From: Bacteroidales bacterium UBA2712
Lineage (GTDB): Bacteria > Bacteroidota > Bacteroidia > Bacteroidales > Paludibacteraceae
Assembly (NCBI GenBank): GCA_002354055.1
Contig: DEKW01000013.1
Location: 124,001 to 188,000, forward strand
Direction: 5' to 3'
Length of the DNA stretch: 64,000 bases
In this document: positions 38,757 through 48,776 of the stretch, in pieces
Layout of the letters: every line of letters starts with the position of its first letter
Numbering within the stretch: the stretch's first letter is position 1
Program-made: the position numbers and the translations under genes
Notes under the pieces: generated by a model
What the model saw: only the letters and a program-made list of their open reading frames with translations
Database searches by the model: none
Told to the model about the DNA's origin: nothing

Positions 38757-41609
38757 TCAATATAATGTTATTTCAACTCGTCTGTTTTGTGCGCGACCTT
38801 CTTCGGTCTCATTGGAAGCCACGGGTTTGAGGTCGCCATAACCAAAGGTCTTGATATCCTCCGCTGCACAACCATATTCTACCAAATGGCGTTTTACGGC
38901 TTCTGCGCGGGCCTGTGAGAGCGATTTGTTCGCTTCCGGCTGACCGACATTATCCGTGTGACCCGCCAGACGAACCTTATATCCGTAAGTTGCAATAAAC
39001 GTTGCGATACGTTTCAACTCCGGCAAGGAAGAAGGCATGATCACATCGCTGGCGGTCTCGAAAAGCAAATTGTTGATCGCCACCGCTTCATTTGCCGCCA
39101 GAACGGTAATCGGTTCCGGACGTTTATCTTCCGGCAGTGTGATGGAATAGATATCATGCCGGCGGCCGTTCTTCTGGGCGTAGTAGGCCGTCTTGCCATC
39201 CGTGGAGATCTTATACCAACAGTCGCGGCCGGTGGTGTTGATTTGCGCACCGAGGTTCTCAGGTTCCGACCAGCATGTCCAACAGGTGTCGCTGAGCCTC
39301 CTTGTCACCCACACATCCAAATCGCCTATTGTCCCCTCTTTGTCGGACGAGAAATACAGCGTTTTCATATCCGGATGTAAGAATGGCGAACGCTCCATTC
39401 CCGGCGTGTTGATGAGCGAGCCAATGGAATAAGGTTTGCCCCATCGCCCTTGTTTATCGCGCTCCGAGACAAAGATATTGAGCGAGGCACGTTCTTCTCC
39501 TTCTGCCGGATAATTGGCAGCAAATAGCAATACCGACCCATCGGCACTGATTTGCGCATCGGCTTGCCAGTTACCTAACTGCAGATACGACGGCAGCGGA
39601 CGAGGTTCAGTCCAGCCGTACGGGCCGCGCTGCGAGAAACACATCCGACCTTCCACAAAAAGCAACATCGTCTTGCCGTCTCCGGAAACAGAGGTGGGGG
39701 CTTCATTGCGATAAGGCGTACTAAGCGCCGGAACGATCTGAGCACTACTCCATTCTCCTGTCCGTTTGTCACGGCGCGAGACAAAGATATCCTCAGACAT
39801 ATTCGTGTCATCACGATTGAGCCCTACAAAATAGAGAGTGTTATCGTCAATCGTGAGCGTCGGCCCGTATTCTTCGCCGATGGCAGTATTGATGGTATTA
39901 GGTAATATCTGCGGATGGATACTATCCGCCGTGGTGAAACTACAGAAAATCAGCACAATCAGTTGACCCGCCATAACGCGCAAGAACGTAGTGAAAGGTG
40001 CCAGCGTGGCATAACATACGGCGGCTTGGTTATTCTCATTGGAAAGCGACTGCGCATATGGAAGCGCCATGGCGCAGGTCATCGATCCAACCATCAGTCC
40101 AACAACATTGAAATAGTTCATATGAAGCCATTTATAAGCGATCGCGCCTACTATCAGAAGCGGAATAATCGTAATCAGAAACCCATAACCGATCCACATG
40201 TATCCGCCGTTCACCACCGTCGGCACGAAATTCTCTCCTACAGAGAGACCCAAAGCCGCCAGGAAAAGCGTCAAACCGACTTGACGAAGCATCATATTGG
40301 CGGAAGTAGTAGAGAAAGTGACCAAGTTATAGTACGGTCCATAATGGCCGATGAGGATCGCCACGATGAGTGAACCGCCGACCAGACCGAGTTTGAAGGT
40401 CGTCCCCATGCCCGGAATAGGAATTGGCAGCAAACCAACGCAGATACCTAAGACAATACCAAAGAAAATCGGCAGCAGATGCGGCACGTCGAGCCGTTTC
40501 AACTCATTACCAAAGGTATCTGCCACTTTGCTGACATCCTCTTTGTTACCGACCACCATCAGTCGGTCGCCCAGCTGAAGAATCATATCCGGAGTCGCCA
40601 GAAGGTCAATACCGGCACGGCTGACGCGAGTGATGGTTGCATGGTATTGCTGACGGAGATTGAAGGATCGGATTCGTTTTCCATTACACTCCGGCCGCGT
40701 CACAGCTATCCGTCGGGATATCAAGTGGTCCGATTTCTCGGATTGCACATGCAGGTCATAATCCTTCATTTTGCCTAACAAACGCAGCGAGTTGAGATAC
40801 TGTTGCTCTGTCAAGATACGCAGGGTATCGCCGTTTTGGAAGGTAGTCTGCTCATTGACCAGCTCATCCGAGCCATCCGGACGGATAACACGGCTAACCA
40901 CAATCTCTTTCACCGGGCATATGAGCATCAGTTCATCCAAGGTCATGGTGTCTAACTGCGTGTTATTCAGCGTTATATCGACACAGATAGGCTCTTCTGT
41001 AGTTGCCTTAGCAGCTTCTTTCAGCCTTTTTTCTTCTTCCGGCAAACTAATTCGGAAGGCTTTTCTGACCAACTCAAATGCCAAAATCAAGCCCACTATA
41101 CTTAACGGGTACGCTACCGCGTAGCCCGTAGCAATATCCGGGTTCGTCGTTCCTTTGAGATCAAAATAAGCTTGTTGCGCTGCCGCCAGAGACGGTGTAG
41201 AGGTAGTTGCGCCGGACATGACACCCGCCAGTGTGGACATGTCAATACCTGTGATATAATGTAAAATGATCGTGCAGACACAAGCTAACAGCACGATTGC
41301 TGCTGCCAGCATATTGAGATGCAACACACCTTTCTTAAACGGAGAGAAAGAGGGACCGACCTGTAAGCCTATGGAATAAACAAAGAGAATAAGACCGAAA
41401 TCCTTGGCAAACTGCGCCACAGAATGGTCAATCTTCACGCCCAAAGAGGCCAACGCGATGCCAACGAATAAAACCCACGTCACGCCTAACGAGAATTGCC
41501 GGATCTTTGCTTTCTCGCCAAGCCAAAGACCTATCGTCATCACTATTGTCAGCCAAAGAAGAGACTGCGTGATGGAGGGGTGAAACAAAAATGATTCCAA
41601 TGAATGCAT
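38757..41609 (-). CDS. AspT/YidE-type transporter fused to PD40 beta-propeller and OmpA domain
   Basis: 950 aa. Residues about 1-190 are the first membrane half (SLGVKIDHSVAQFAKDFGLI; GVMSGATTSTPSLAAAQQAY). Residues 200-375 hold two cytoplasmic RCK_C domains. Residues 385-560 are the second membrane half. The last membrane helix (AGQLIVLIFCSF) runs straight into PD40 repeats (VSGDGKTMLLF, ISADGSVLLFAANY, HPDMKTLYFSSDKEG, ISTDGKTAYYAQ). An OmpA peptidoglycan-binding domain follows (LAGHTDNVGQPEANKSLSQA, ending in NRRVEITLY). AspT-like permeases are about 550 aa with an outside C-terminus, so the added modules would be periplasmic. The frame is continuous across the junction. Confidence 0.9.
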   Translation of the reverse strand: MHSLESFLFHPSITQSLLWLTIVMTIGLWLGEKAKIRQFSLGVTWVLFVGIALASLGVKIDHSVAQFAKDFGLILFVYSIGLQVGPSFSPFKKGVLHLNMLAAAIVLLACVCTIILHYITGIDMSTLAGVMSGATTSTPSLAAAQQAYFDLKGTTNPDIATGYAVAYPLSIVGLILAFELVRKAFRISLPEEEKRLKEAAKATTEEPICVDITLNNTQLDTMTLDELMLICPVKEIVVSRVIRPDGSDELVNEQTTFQNGDTLRILTEQQYLNSLRLLGKMKDYDLHVQSEKSDHLISRRIAVTRPECNGKRIRSFNLRQQYHATITRVSRAGIDLLATPDMILQLGDRLMVVGNKEDVSKVADTFGNELKRLDVPHLLPIFFGIVLGICVGLLPIPIPGMGTTFKLGLVGGSLIVAILIGHYGPYYNLVTFSTTSANMMLRQVGLTLFLAALGLSVGENFVPTVVNGGYMWIGYGFLITIIPLLIVGAIAYKWLHMNYFNVVGLMVGSMTCAMALPYAQSLSNENNQAAVCYATLAPFTTFLRVMAGQLIVLIFCSFTTADSIHPQILPNTINTAIGEEYGPTLTIDDNTLYFVGLNRDDTNMSEDIFVSRRDKRTGEWSSAQIVPALSTPYRNEAPTSVSGDGKTMLLFVEGRMCFSQRGPYGWTEPRPLPSYLQLGNWQADAQISADGSVLLFAANYPAEGEERASLNIFVSERDKQGRWGKPYSIGSLINTPGMERSPFLHPDMKTLYFSSDKEGTIGDLDVWVTRRLSDTCWTCWSEPENLGAQINTTGRDCWYKISTDGKTAYYAQKNGRRHDIYSITLPEDKRPEPITVLAANEAVAINNLLFETASDVIMPSSLPELKRIATFIATYGYKVRLAGHTDNVGQPEANKSLSQARAEAVKRHLVEYGCAAEDIKTFGYGDLKPVASNETEEGRAQNRRVEITLY

Positions 41610-41623
41610 TTTCTATAAATGGT

Positions 41624-42865
41624 TTATTCGTTCTTTAGTATCTTTAGTAATCCGATTAGGGCTTTCATACATGCCCTATCCGTTATCTGTTCGCGCAGTT
41701 TGCCTAAATGGAAACACTCCGCATATGTGCCTTTCGGGGTCGCCCATGCCATCCAAACAGTGCCTACGGGTTTCTCTTTCGAGCCTCCGGAAGGACCTGC
41801 AATACCACTGGTGGCGATACTATAATCTGTTTTGATTACTCTGCGAACGGATTCTGCCATTATACGAACTACTTCTTCGCTTACTACGCCATGCGTCTTA
41901 ATTATTTCTGCAGGAACATTCAAAACATGCTCTTTAACAGAGTTGTCATAGCTCACTACAGAGCCCCAATAGAAGGCAGAACTGCCGGCATGTTTGTTGA
42001 GCAGCGATGCTAACTTACCGCCTGTGCAGGATTCCGCAGTAGCGATAGTCGCTCCCTTTTCTTTCAGTAATTTGCCGACTATCACCTCTAATGGTTCATC
42101 CGTATCGGCTATCAAATAATCCTTGGTCAACTCCTTTAGACGCTCGAACCACGCTTCTATTTCCTCCTCCGTCATCCCGCCGTAAGAAGACAAACGCAGA
42201 CGGATAATACCATCCTTGGGCAAATAAGCCAGATGCAAATCAGATGGCATCTCGTTCTCGTAATTCTCCAGTAAAATCGCCAGTGAACTCTCCGGAATAC
42301 CCGTCACTTGCAACGTCCGATGCAGAATAGCTGAGGGCTGATTGCTGAATACTGATTGCTGAATATACGGTAGGATCTGCTCGTCCATCGCGATCTTCAT
42401 CTCATACGGCACGCCGGGCATGGAAGCAAGCAGTTTTTCTCCCTTATGGAAAATCATCAAGGGTGCGCTACCTACTCTGTTCGGCAATATCTCCGCACAT
42501 TCAGGCACGAGCCACTGCGTAGCCGTCAAGCGGTTCAGTACATCCGGCCGCTCCTTATATAATTCACGTATATGCGCGCGCACATGCGCATCTTCAAAAA
42601 GGTGTGTTCCGAAATACTCGCACAACACATGTTTGGTAATATCATCTTTGGTTGGTCCCAAGCCGCCTGTAGTCAGGACAATATCGGCTCGTCCAAATGC
42701 CTCGTCCAGCGCAGCAATAATATGCTCGCGGTTATCATGGACAGAGGTCACTTGGAACAACTCTATTCCGCATTCATTCAGCCGTTCGGCCATCCATGCG
42801 GAGTTGGTATCCACCACCTGGCCGATCAGCAATTCGTCTCCTATCGTTATTATTTCTGCTCGCAT
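41624..42865 (-). CDS. cinA: CinA-family nicotinamide-nucleotide amidohydrolase
   Basis: 413 aa from ATG 42865 (a possible start 12 nt earlier adds little). N-terminal MoaB/MogA-like COG1058 domain: IITIGDELLIGQVVDTNSAW and LTTGGLGPTKDDITK. C-terminal CinA amidase domain: TIATAESCTGGKLASLLNKH and SGIAGPSGGSKEKPVGTVWM. Hydrolyses NMN or related pyridine nucleotides, for repair and recycling. Overlaps the DUF3109 gene by 16 nt. Confidence 0.95.
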   Translation of the reverse strand: MRAEIITIGDELLIGQVVDTNSAWMAERLNECGIELFQVTSVHDNREHIIAALDEAFGRADIVLTTGGLGPTKDDITKHVLCEYFGTHLFEDAHVRAHIRELYKERPDVLNRLTATQWLVPECAEILPNRVGSAPLMIFHKGEKLLASMPGVPYEMKIAMDEQILPYIQQSVFSNQPSAILHRTLQVTGIPESSLAILLENYENEMPSDLHLAYLPKDGIIRLRLSSYGGMTEEEIEAWFERLKELTKDYLIADTDEPLEVIVGKLLKEKGATIATAESCTGGKLASLLNKHAGSSAFYWGSVVSYDNSVKEHVLNVPAEIIKTHGVVSEEVVRIMAESVRRVIKTDYSIATSGIAGPSGGSKEKPVGTVWMAWATPKGTYAECFHLGKLREQITDRACMKALIGLLKILKNE

Positions 42866-43437
42866 TGTTTCTTCCACTCTTTTGCAGTTAATTCCAATTC
42901 CTCATACCAGGCTTCGCCAAACCGACGTATCAACGGCTCTTTCAAGAACTGATATAGCGGCAAATGCAGTTTCTTTCCTTTGATACGAGCGCAATGACAA
43001 ATATCCCATCGATGGTACTCCACTCCCGTATATTCGCCTACTTGGGTCAGCCGCACGGGGTATAAATGGCATGAAATAGGTTTCTTAAAATCTATCTTTC
43101 CTGCGTTATATGCTTTTTCAATCAGGCAATAACACCATCCGTTATGATCCGCGCGGGCAAAAACACAATCTTTGTCATTCACGATGGATGTCACACGCTC
43201 GCCGGATGGGTCATAATAGGCTATCCCTTGTTTCTCTACTACCGCCTTTGCTTCTTTCGTCATACCGGGAAGTAATACAGGTAAGATACTTTGTATCTTC
43301 TCCTCCTCTTCCGCCATAAGCGGAGCTCCGGCATCGCCTTCTATACAGCAACATCCGCGGCAGGTGTCCAGATCGCAGCAGAACTCTTTCTCCAGCACGT
43401 CAAGCGAAACTAATGTGTTCTCTCCTATTACAAACAT
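42850..43437 (-). CDS. DUF3109 family Cys-rich protein
   Basis: 195 aa. Cys clusters FCCDLDTCRGCCCIEGDAG and GWCYCLIEKA, with ISCHLYPVRL and WDICHCARIKG, suggest a bound metal or Fe-S cluster. This matches DUF3109, related to zinc/iron-chelating YkgJ-type proteins. Soluble. It overlaps mntP by 10 nt and cinA by 16 nt, so translation is coupled. Function unknown. Confidence 0.88.
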   Translation of the reverse strand: MFVIGENTLVSLDVLEKEFCCDLDTCRGCCCIEGDAGAPLMAEEEEKIQSILPVLLPGMTKEAKAVVEKQGIAYYDPSGERVTSIVNDKDCVFARADHNGWCYCLIEKAYNAGKIDFKKPISCHLYPVRLTQVGEYTGVEYHRWDICHCARIKGKKLHLPLYQFLKEPLIRRFGEAWYEELELTAKEWKKQCEQK

Positions 43438-43985
43438 AAGAAGCCTTCTGCCCAGATTTTAATGCCCAAACCGATGAGCACTAAACCGCCCACCAGTTCC
43501 ATATTCAGTTTCAGTTTACCGATGAATGCGCCTAACAGATAGCCTCCCAATGAAAAAGCCGCAGTAATAGCGCCAATAGTCACAACGGACGGATAAAGCC
43601 ACTCGGGATACGGCACAAACAACAATCCGGTCGCTAACACATCTACGCTGGTTGCCACAGCCATTAGAAGCAGATTCGTCACATGCCAATTGGCTGTTTT
43701 GGAATCTTTATGTTCGTCATGGAAGGACTCCCAAATCATCTTTACGCCCAAGAATCCTAACAGAATCAACGCAATCCAGGGTGCATAAGTCTGCATGAAA
43801 CCCACAAACAAGTTTCCAGCATAATAGCCGATAACCGGCATTCCCATGTGGAAACAGCCGAAAATAGCCGCCATCAGGATTGCTCGCGGGTGCCATTTGC
43901 CTTGGTTCAGGCCTTGCACAGCCGAAACTGCGCAGCAATCCATTGCCAGACCGATGCCCATTATGATCACGTTTAACCAATCCAT
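43428..43985 (-). CDS. mntP: Manganese efflux pump MntP
   Basis: 185 aa, six membrane helices. Duplicated family motifs: GIGLAMDCCAVSAVQGLNQG in the first half and AVATSVDVLATGLLF in the second, each with the acidic residue that binds Mn2+ (Asp in AMDC and SVDV). A helix GFLGVKMIWESF lies between. Exports Mn2+ across the inner membrane. The start overlaps the stop of def by 1 nt. No yybP-ykoY-type riboswitch is evident. Confidence 0.92.
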   Translation of the reverse strand: MDWLNVIIMGIGLAMDCCAVSAVQGLNQGKWHPRAILMAAIFGCFHMGMPVIGYYAGNLFVGFMQTYAPWIALILLGFLGVKMIWESFHDEHKDSKTANWHVTNLLLMAVATSVDVLATGLLFVPYPEWLYPSVVTIGAITAAFSLGGYLLGAFIGKLKLNMELVGGLVLIGLGIKIWAEGFLCL

Positions 43986-44533
43986 CAGTTCCTTCTGTAT
44001 TTATACCTTGCTCCCACCTTGCCTTTGGCAATCGCCATTAGTTTGTTACGGGTAAATGTCTTGCGAATGGGTGAGATACGATCGGTGAACACATGACCCT
44101 CCAAATGGTCATATTCGTGCTGGACGATACGTGCCTGAAAGCCAGTAAACGTCTCTTCATGCTCCTTGAAATCCTCATCCAGATAGCGGATCTTGATAGT
44201 AGCCGGACGGACAACATTCTCACTTATCCCCGGCAGCGAAAGGCACCCTTCACTATACGTACAAGTCTCTTCGCTTGTCTCCAGAAGCTCCGGATTAATA
44301 AAAGCGCGCTTGAAGTCCTTACACTCAGGATAATCCTCCGCCAACTCCGAACCATCTACTACAAACAGCCGCCAAGGCTTACCCACTTGCGGAGCCGCCA
44401 GACCACAACCTTCTGCCTGCGTCAGCGTCTCATACATATCCGCAATGAACTGTTTCAGTTCCGGCGTTTGCTCTATTTCTTCAGCCTGTTTTCTGAGTAC
44501 CGGCTGACCGTACAAATATATAGGTAAAATCAT
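43985..44533 (-). CDS. def: Peptide deformylase
   Basis: 182 aa from ATG 44533; an upstream in-frame ATG would read into the ruvX 3' end. All three motifs are present: GCGLAAPQVG, EGCLSLPG (with the metal-binding Cys) and QHEYDHLEGHVF (two metal His and the catalytic Glu). Removes formyl groups from nascent proteins. Confidence 0.96.
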   Translation of the reverse strand: MILPIYLYGQPVLRKQAEEIEQTPELKQFIADMYETLTQAEGCGLAAPQVGKPWRLFVVDGSELAEDYPECKDFKRAFINPELLETSEETCTYSEGCLSLPGISENVVRPATIKIRYLDEDFKEHEETFTGFQARIVQHEYDHLEGHVFTDRISPIRKTFTRNKLMAIAKGKVGARYKYRRN

Positions 44534-44547
44534 ATTCAAATTACGCT

Positions 44548-44961
44548 TTAACGAAGGCTCTCCATATAGCCTTCCAAAATGATGCACGCAGCGATCTTAT
44601 CCACCACGGCTTTGTTTTGCCGGTCCTTCTTTTTCATGCCTCCGGTCAGCATCGCCTGATGCGCCAACACCGATGTGAAGCGCTCATCATACATAGTTAT
44701 AGGTTTGTCGGGGAATTGCTTCTTAAACTGCCCCATGAACGGCCGTATATACTTCATACTCTCCGATTCCTCACCGTTCATCTGCGTCGGATGACCGATC
44801 ACCACTTCGTCCACTTGCTCTTTGGCGAAGTACTCCTGCAGCCATCCCAATAACTCCTTTGTCTCAATCGTAAGCAGCGGATTAGCCGTTATGCGGAGTG
44901 CATCCGTAACGGCTAATCCTGTGCGTTTACGACCGTAGTCTATTGCGAGAATACGTCCCAT
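44548..44961 (-). CDS. ruvX: Holliday junction resolvase RuvX/YqgF
   Basis: 137 aa. RNase H fold: ILAIDYGRKRTGLAVTD at the N-terminus, VVIGHPTQMNGEES near residue 57, and PITMYDERFTSVLA near 90. A role in pre-16S rRNA maturation is established for some homologues. The start overlaps the TPR gene stop by 1 nt. Confidence 0.93.
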   Translation of the reverse strand: MGRILAIDYGRKRTGLAVTDALRITANPLLTIETKELLGWLQEYFAKEQVDEVVIGHPTQMNGEESESMKYIRPFMGQFKKQFPDKPITMYDERFTSVLAHQAMLTGGMKKKDRQNKAVVDKIAACIILEGYMESLR

Positions 44962-46199
44962 TAGAGGTTATTCAGTTCCTCGTTGATAGCGTTGTATTTA
45001 TCGTCCATATGGAAACGATAGTACAGACCCTTCAGAATCTGCATGTAGTTGCGATCTTGCGGATCCATCTTATGTGCCTCCTCGAAGAACGGCAATGATT
45101 TACGGAACACCTCGTTCATCTCGTCCAGCGCTTTCTTGTACTCTTTGTTGTCAGAGATCAGCGCAGCAGCCTCGTTCAGTTTGACTGCCTGGTTGTAATA
45201 TACACGACCCTTACCCGCCATTGCATCAGCCAAAGTCGGATCGATAGCCAGCGCATTGTCAAAGTCCTTCAGAGCCTCCTCGTAATGGCCGAGGTTCTCA
45301 TTGAGGTTACCCTTGATATGGTGGTATTGCGCTACGTTCGGCTCTTTCTCGATAGCCTTTGCCAGGTAATCAACCGCCGTCTGCTCCTGGCCGGAGTAGA
45401 TATAGTAGTTGATCAGGTTCTGCAGGAACCAAGTCTCTTGCGGGAAGCGGTTGATAGCATGCTGCAGGGTAGCTACGAACTTAGCCGTATCTTTCAGCGC
45501 TACATACTCCTGATAGAGGAATTGGTTTACAGAGATACCCTCATAATCACCGTCTTTCAGTTCCTCCAGCAGAGCTACTGCATCCTCGTGACGCTCGGAT
45601 TGAACGGCAAAAATAGCAGCGTAGTACTTATATTGGATGTAGGTGGTGTCACGCGGCATCTCTTTCTGCAGTTTGGCATCCTGCATCATCGCCAGATCAG
45701 GGATAGCAATATGCTTCTGGAATGCCTGGAATGCGCCCTCGTAGTCTTTCTGCTCGTTCAGATAGATACCGTATTTCACCAACTCCTGCTGTTTGTAGTA
45801 CTCCAGCATTTTCTTGGCGATATTGTTACGGGTCTTCTGATCCACTACTTCGCGACCTTTCTTATCCAGCGTCGGAATCATAGCCAACTCGTCTGCTTTG
45901 AGCCAGTAGTCATAACTCTCCTCAACGGCAAAACCGGCTTTTGCCTGATTAACACCCTTGCCCATCATCTGGTTGTAGTTCTCCTGCTGCAACTCCTGAA
46001 AACCGATCATACCGGCCCAGTAATAGGTCTCTGCAGTCGGAGCGGATGAGATAGCCTCTTCGATAGCGGAACGAGCTGCTCCGAAATCCGGAGTCTCGGC
46101 CATCGCATAACTCTTAGCTTTCTTTACCAACGGGTTTTTCTGTGCAAAGCAGCCTGCGCTTACCAGCACTAATGCTGCCAAAATCAAACTCTTTTTCAT
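44961..46199 (-). CDS. Exported TPR-repeat protein
   Basis: 412 aa. Signal peptide MKKSLILAALVLVSAGCFAQ. Several TPR-like helical pairs, clearest in IKGNLNENLGHYEEALKDFD followed by NALAIDPTLADAMAGKGRVY. Rich in Tyr, Glu and Lys. Probably periplasmic scaffolding or cell envelope assembly. It lies 3 nt after gyrA on the same strand. Confidence 0.88.
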   Translation of the reverse strand: MKKSLILAALVLVSAGCFAQKNPLVKKAKSYAMAETPDFGAARSAIEEAISSAPTAETYYWAGMIGFQELQQENYNQMMGKGVNQAKAGFAVEESYDYWLKADELAMIPTLDKKGREVVDQKTRNNIAKKMLEYYKQQELVKYGIYLNEQKDYEGAFQAFQKHIAIPDLAMMQDAKLQKEMPRDTTYIQYKYYAAIFAVQSERHEDAVALLEELKDGDYEGISVNQFLYQEYVALKDTAKFVATLQHAINRFPQETWFLQNLINYYIYSGQEQTAVDYLAKAIEKEPNVAQYHHIKGNLNENLGHYEEALKDFDNALAIDPTLADAMAGKGRVYYNQAVKLNEAAALISDNKEYKKALDEMNEVFRKSLPFFEEAHKMDPQDRNYMQILKGLYYRFHMDDKYNAINEELNNL

Positions 46200-46202
46200 A
46201 AC

Positions 46203-48776
46203 TTATTCGTTTGTTTCGTTGTTAATTTCACCATTTTCACCATTCTCACCATTCTCCTCTTCCTCCTCTTTCGGAACGATACAACCGCTTACGAGGCTGT
46301 CGTTACGTTTCTGGAGTTCGATCAGTTTGACGCCTTGTGCAGCGCGACCGGTCTGACGGATAGTTGAGATATCCATACGGATAGCTGTTCCGGATTTGGT
46401 CATCAGCATCAGGTCGTCTGCATCGGTAACTACCTCAATACCAATAAGATGTCCGGTCTTCTCAGTTATCTCAATGGTCTTGACACCCTTACCGCCACGG
46501 TTCGTCACACGATAGATCGGGTTGCCTTCCTCATCATCCACCGGCGTACGCTTACCAAAGCCGTTCTCCGAAATGACGAGAATAGTCTTGTCTGTACCCT
46601 TCTCTACACAAACCGTGCCAATCACGCGATCTTGGCCATCTTCTTCCAAAGTAATTGCCTTTACACCCGTTGCGCCACGGCCCATCGGACGTACGCCGCC
46701 TTCGTTGAAACGAACGACTTTACCGTTGTACGAAGCAACCAACATCTCGCTCTCGCCATCGGTCAGCGTAACACCGATCAATTCGTCGCCTTCACGCAGA
46801 CCCAAAGCGATGATACCGTTTGCACGAGGACGGCTGTAGGACTCCAAGGTCGTCTTCTTCATCAATCCGTTCTTGGTGATGAAGATCAGGAAGTGGCTGT
46901 TGACATATTCTGCGTCATTCAAGCCCTTCACGTTGATACAGGTACGAACCTTATCACCCTTCTGCAGGTTGATCATGTTCTGGATAGCGCGGCCTTTGGA
47001 TTGCTTGTTACCCTCCGGCAGGTCGTAAACCTTCTGCCAGTACAGACGACCCATCTCCGTGAAGAACATCATCGTCGAGTGCATCGAAGCCTGATAAACC
47101 TTCTCGATGAAGTCCTGATCACGTGCGCTACCGGCTTTCGAACCGATACCGCCACGGCTCTGTTGACGGAAGTCAGCCAGCGGGGTACGTTTGATATAAC
47201 CCAGATGAGAAATAGTGATCACCATCTCGTCGTCGGCGTACATATCTTCAGGATTGAACTCCGTCGCCATCTTCACGATCTTCGTGCGGCGCTCATCGCC
47301 GTATTTGTCCTTGATCTCGATAAGCTCGGCATTGATGACATCGTAACGCATCTCCTCGCTTGCCAGCAACTCATTCAAGTGAGCGATCAACTTCTCGATC
47401 TCCTCATACTCGGCCTTCAACTCATCGATACGCAGGCCGGTAAGAGCGCTCAGACGCATATCTACGATAGCTTTCGATTGCAGGTTATCGAGGTTGAAAC
47501 GAGCCTCCAGGTTCGTCTGTGCGTCCGCCGGAGTGCGGCTGGCACGGATGATACGAACCACCTCGTCGATATTATCTACGGCGATGATTAAGCCCTCCAA
47601 GATGTGTGCTTTCTCCTCAGCCTTACGCAACTCATAGCGCGTACGACGGGTAACGACATCCATGCGGTGGTCGATGAAGTGGCCGATTAACTGCTTGAGG
47701 TTCAGCAACATAGGACGACCTTTCACCAGCGCGATATTGTTTACTGCAAAGCTCGACTGCAGAGCGGTGAACTTATACAGCTTATTCAAAACCACCTGTG
47801 CGTTTGCGTCGCGTTTAACCTCAACCACGATACGGATATCACGTTTGGAGTGGTCGTTGATATCAGCGATTCCCTCGATCTTCTTGTCATTCACGAGTTC
47901 GGCGATATTCTTCACCAGATCGCTCTTCACAACGCCGTACGGCAGCTCCGTGATGATGATACGCTCACGTCCGTTGTCATCGGTCTCGATGTCAGCGTTC
48001 GAACGAATCACAATCCTTCCGCGGCCGGTTTCAAAAGCGTCACGAACGCCCTGATAGCCGTAGATAGTACCGCCGGTTGGGAAATCCGGAGCTTTCACAT
48101 ACTCCATCAGATTCTCCACCGTGATCTCTTCTACGCTCGCGTCATGCATGCGCGCCTTAATATTATCAATGTACGCGCAACAGCCGTCAATCACTTCGCT
48201 CAGGTTATGCGTCGGCATGTTCGTTGCCATACCTACGGCAATACCGCTTGCGCCGTTGACCAACAGGTTCGGGAAGCGGCAAGGCAGCACAACCGGCTCT
48301 TTCAAGCTGTCGTCGAAGTTATTCTGCATATCGACGGTATCCTTGTCGATGTCGCGTAGCATCTCCTCTGCCAACTTCGACAAACGAGCCTCCGTGTAAC
48401 GCATTGCAGCGGCTCCATCACCATCGACCGAACCGAAGTTACCCTGACCATCTACCAGGCAATAACGCATTGCCCATGGTTGAGCCATACGAACTAACGT
48501 ACCGTAAATAGAACTGTCACCGTGCGGGTGATACTTACCCATTACCTCACCCACGATACGCGCACTCTTCTTAGTCGGTTTGTCCGAGGTGTTACCCAAC
48601 TCGTTCATTCCGAACAGCACACGGCGGTGAACAGGCTTGAAACCGTCGCGCACATCCGGCAACGCACGGCTCACAATCACACTCATCGAGTAATCGATAT
48701 ACGAGGACTTCATTTCCTCGTCAATCTTCACAGGAATGATGTGATCATTCTTAATCAAATCGTTGTTTTCTTCCAT
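46203..48776 (-). CDS. gyrA: DNA gyrase subunit A
   Basis: 857 aa. The catalytic Tyr127 lies in AAMRYTEARL. The quinolone region reads HPHGDSSIYGTLVRMAQPW: Ser88 corresponds to E. coli Ser83, and Gly92 stands where E. coli has Asp87. The C-terminal DNA-wrapping blades include the GyrA-box-like QSKGRAI. An acidic Glu/Asn tail (EEEEENGENGENGEINNETN) ends the protein. First gene of a long same-strand run, with its own promoter and a 150-nt leader. Confidence 0.97.
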   Translation of the reverse strand: MEENNDLIKNDHIIPVKIDEEMKSSYIDYSMSVIVSRALPDVRDGFKPVHRRVLFGMNELGNTSDKPTKKSARIVGEVMGKYHPHGDSSIYGTLVRMAQPWAMRYCLVDGQGNFGSVDGDGAAAMRYTEARLSKLAEEMLRDIDKDTVDMQNNFDDSLKEPVVLPCRFPNLLVNGASGIAVGMATNMPTHNLSEVIDGCCAYIDNIKARMHDASVEEITVENLMEYVKAPDFPTGGTIYGYQGVRDAFETGRGRIVIRSNADIETDDNGRERIIITELPYGVVKSDLVKNIAELVNDKKIEGIADINDHSKRDIRIVVEVKRDANAQVVLNKLYKFTALQSSFAVNNIALVKGRPMLLNLKQLIGHFIDHRMDVVTRRTRYELRKAEEKAHILEGLIIAVDNIDEVVRIIRASRTPADAQTNLEARFNLDNLQSKAIVDMRLSALTGLRIDELKAEYEEIEKLIAHLNELLASEEMRYDVINAELIEIKDKYGDERRTKIVKMATEFNPEDMYADDEMVITISHLGYIKRTPLADFRQQSRGGIGSKAGSARDQDFIEKVYQASMHSTMMFFTEMGRLYWQKVYDLPEGNKQSKGRAIQNMINLQKGDKVRTCINVKGLNDAEYVNSHFLIFITKNGLMKKTTLESYSRPRANGIIALGLREGDELIGVTLTDGESEMLVASYNGKVVRFNEGGVRPMGRGATGVKAITLEEDGQDRVIGTVCVEKGTDKTILVISENGFGKRTPVDDEEGNPIYRVTNRGGKGVKTIEITEKTGHLIGIEVVTDADDLMLMTKSGTAIRMDISTIRQTGRAAQGVKLIELQKRNDSLVSGCIVPKEEEEENGENGENGEINNETNE

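Noticed and set aside
46449..47591. 380-aa plus-strand frame
   Set aside because: Antisense shadow of gyrA.
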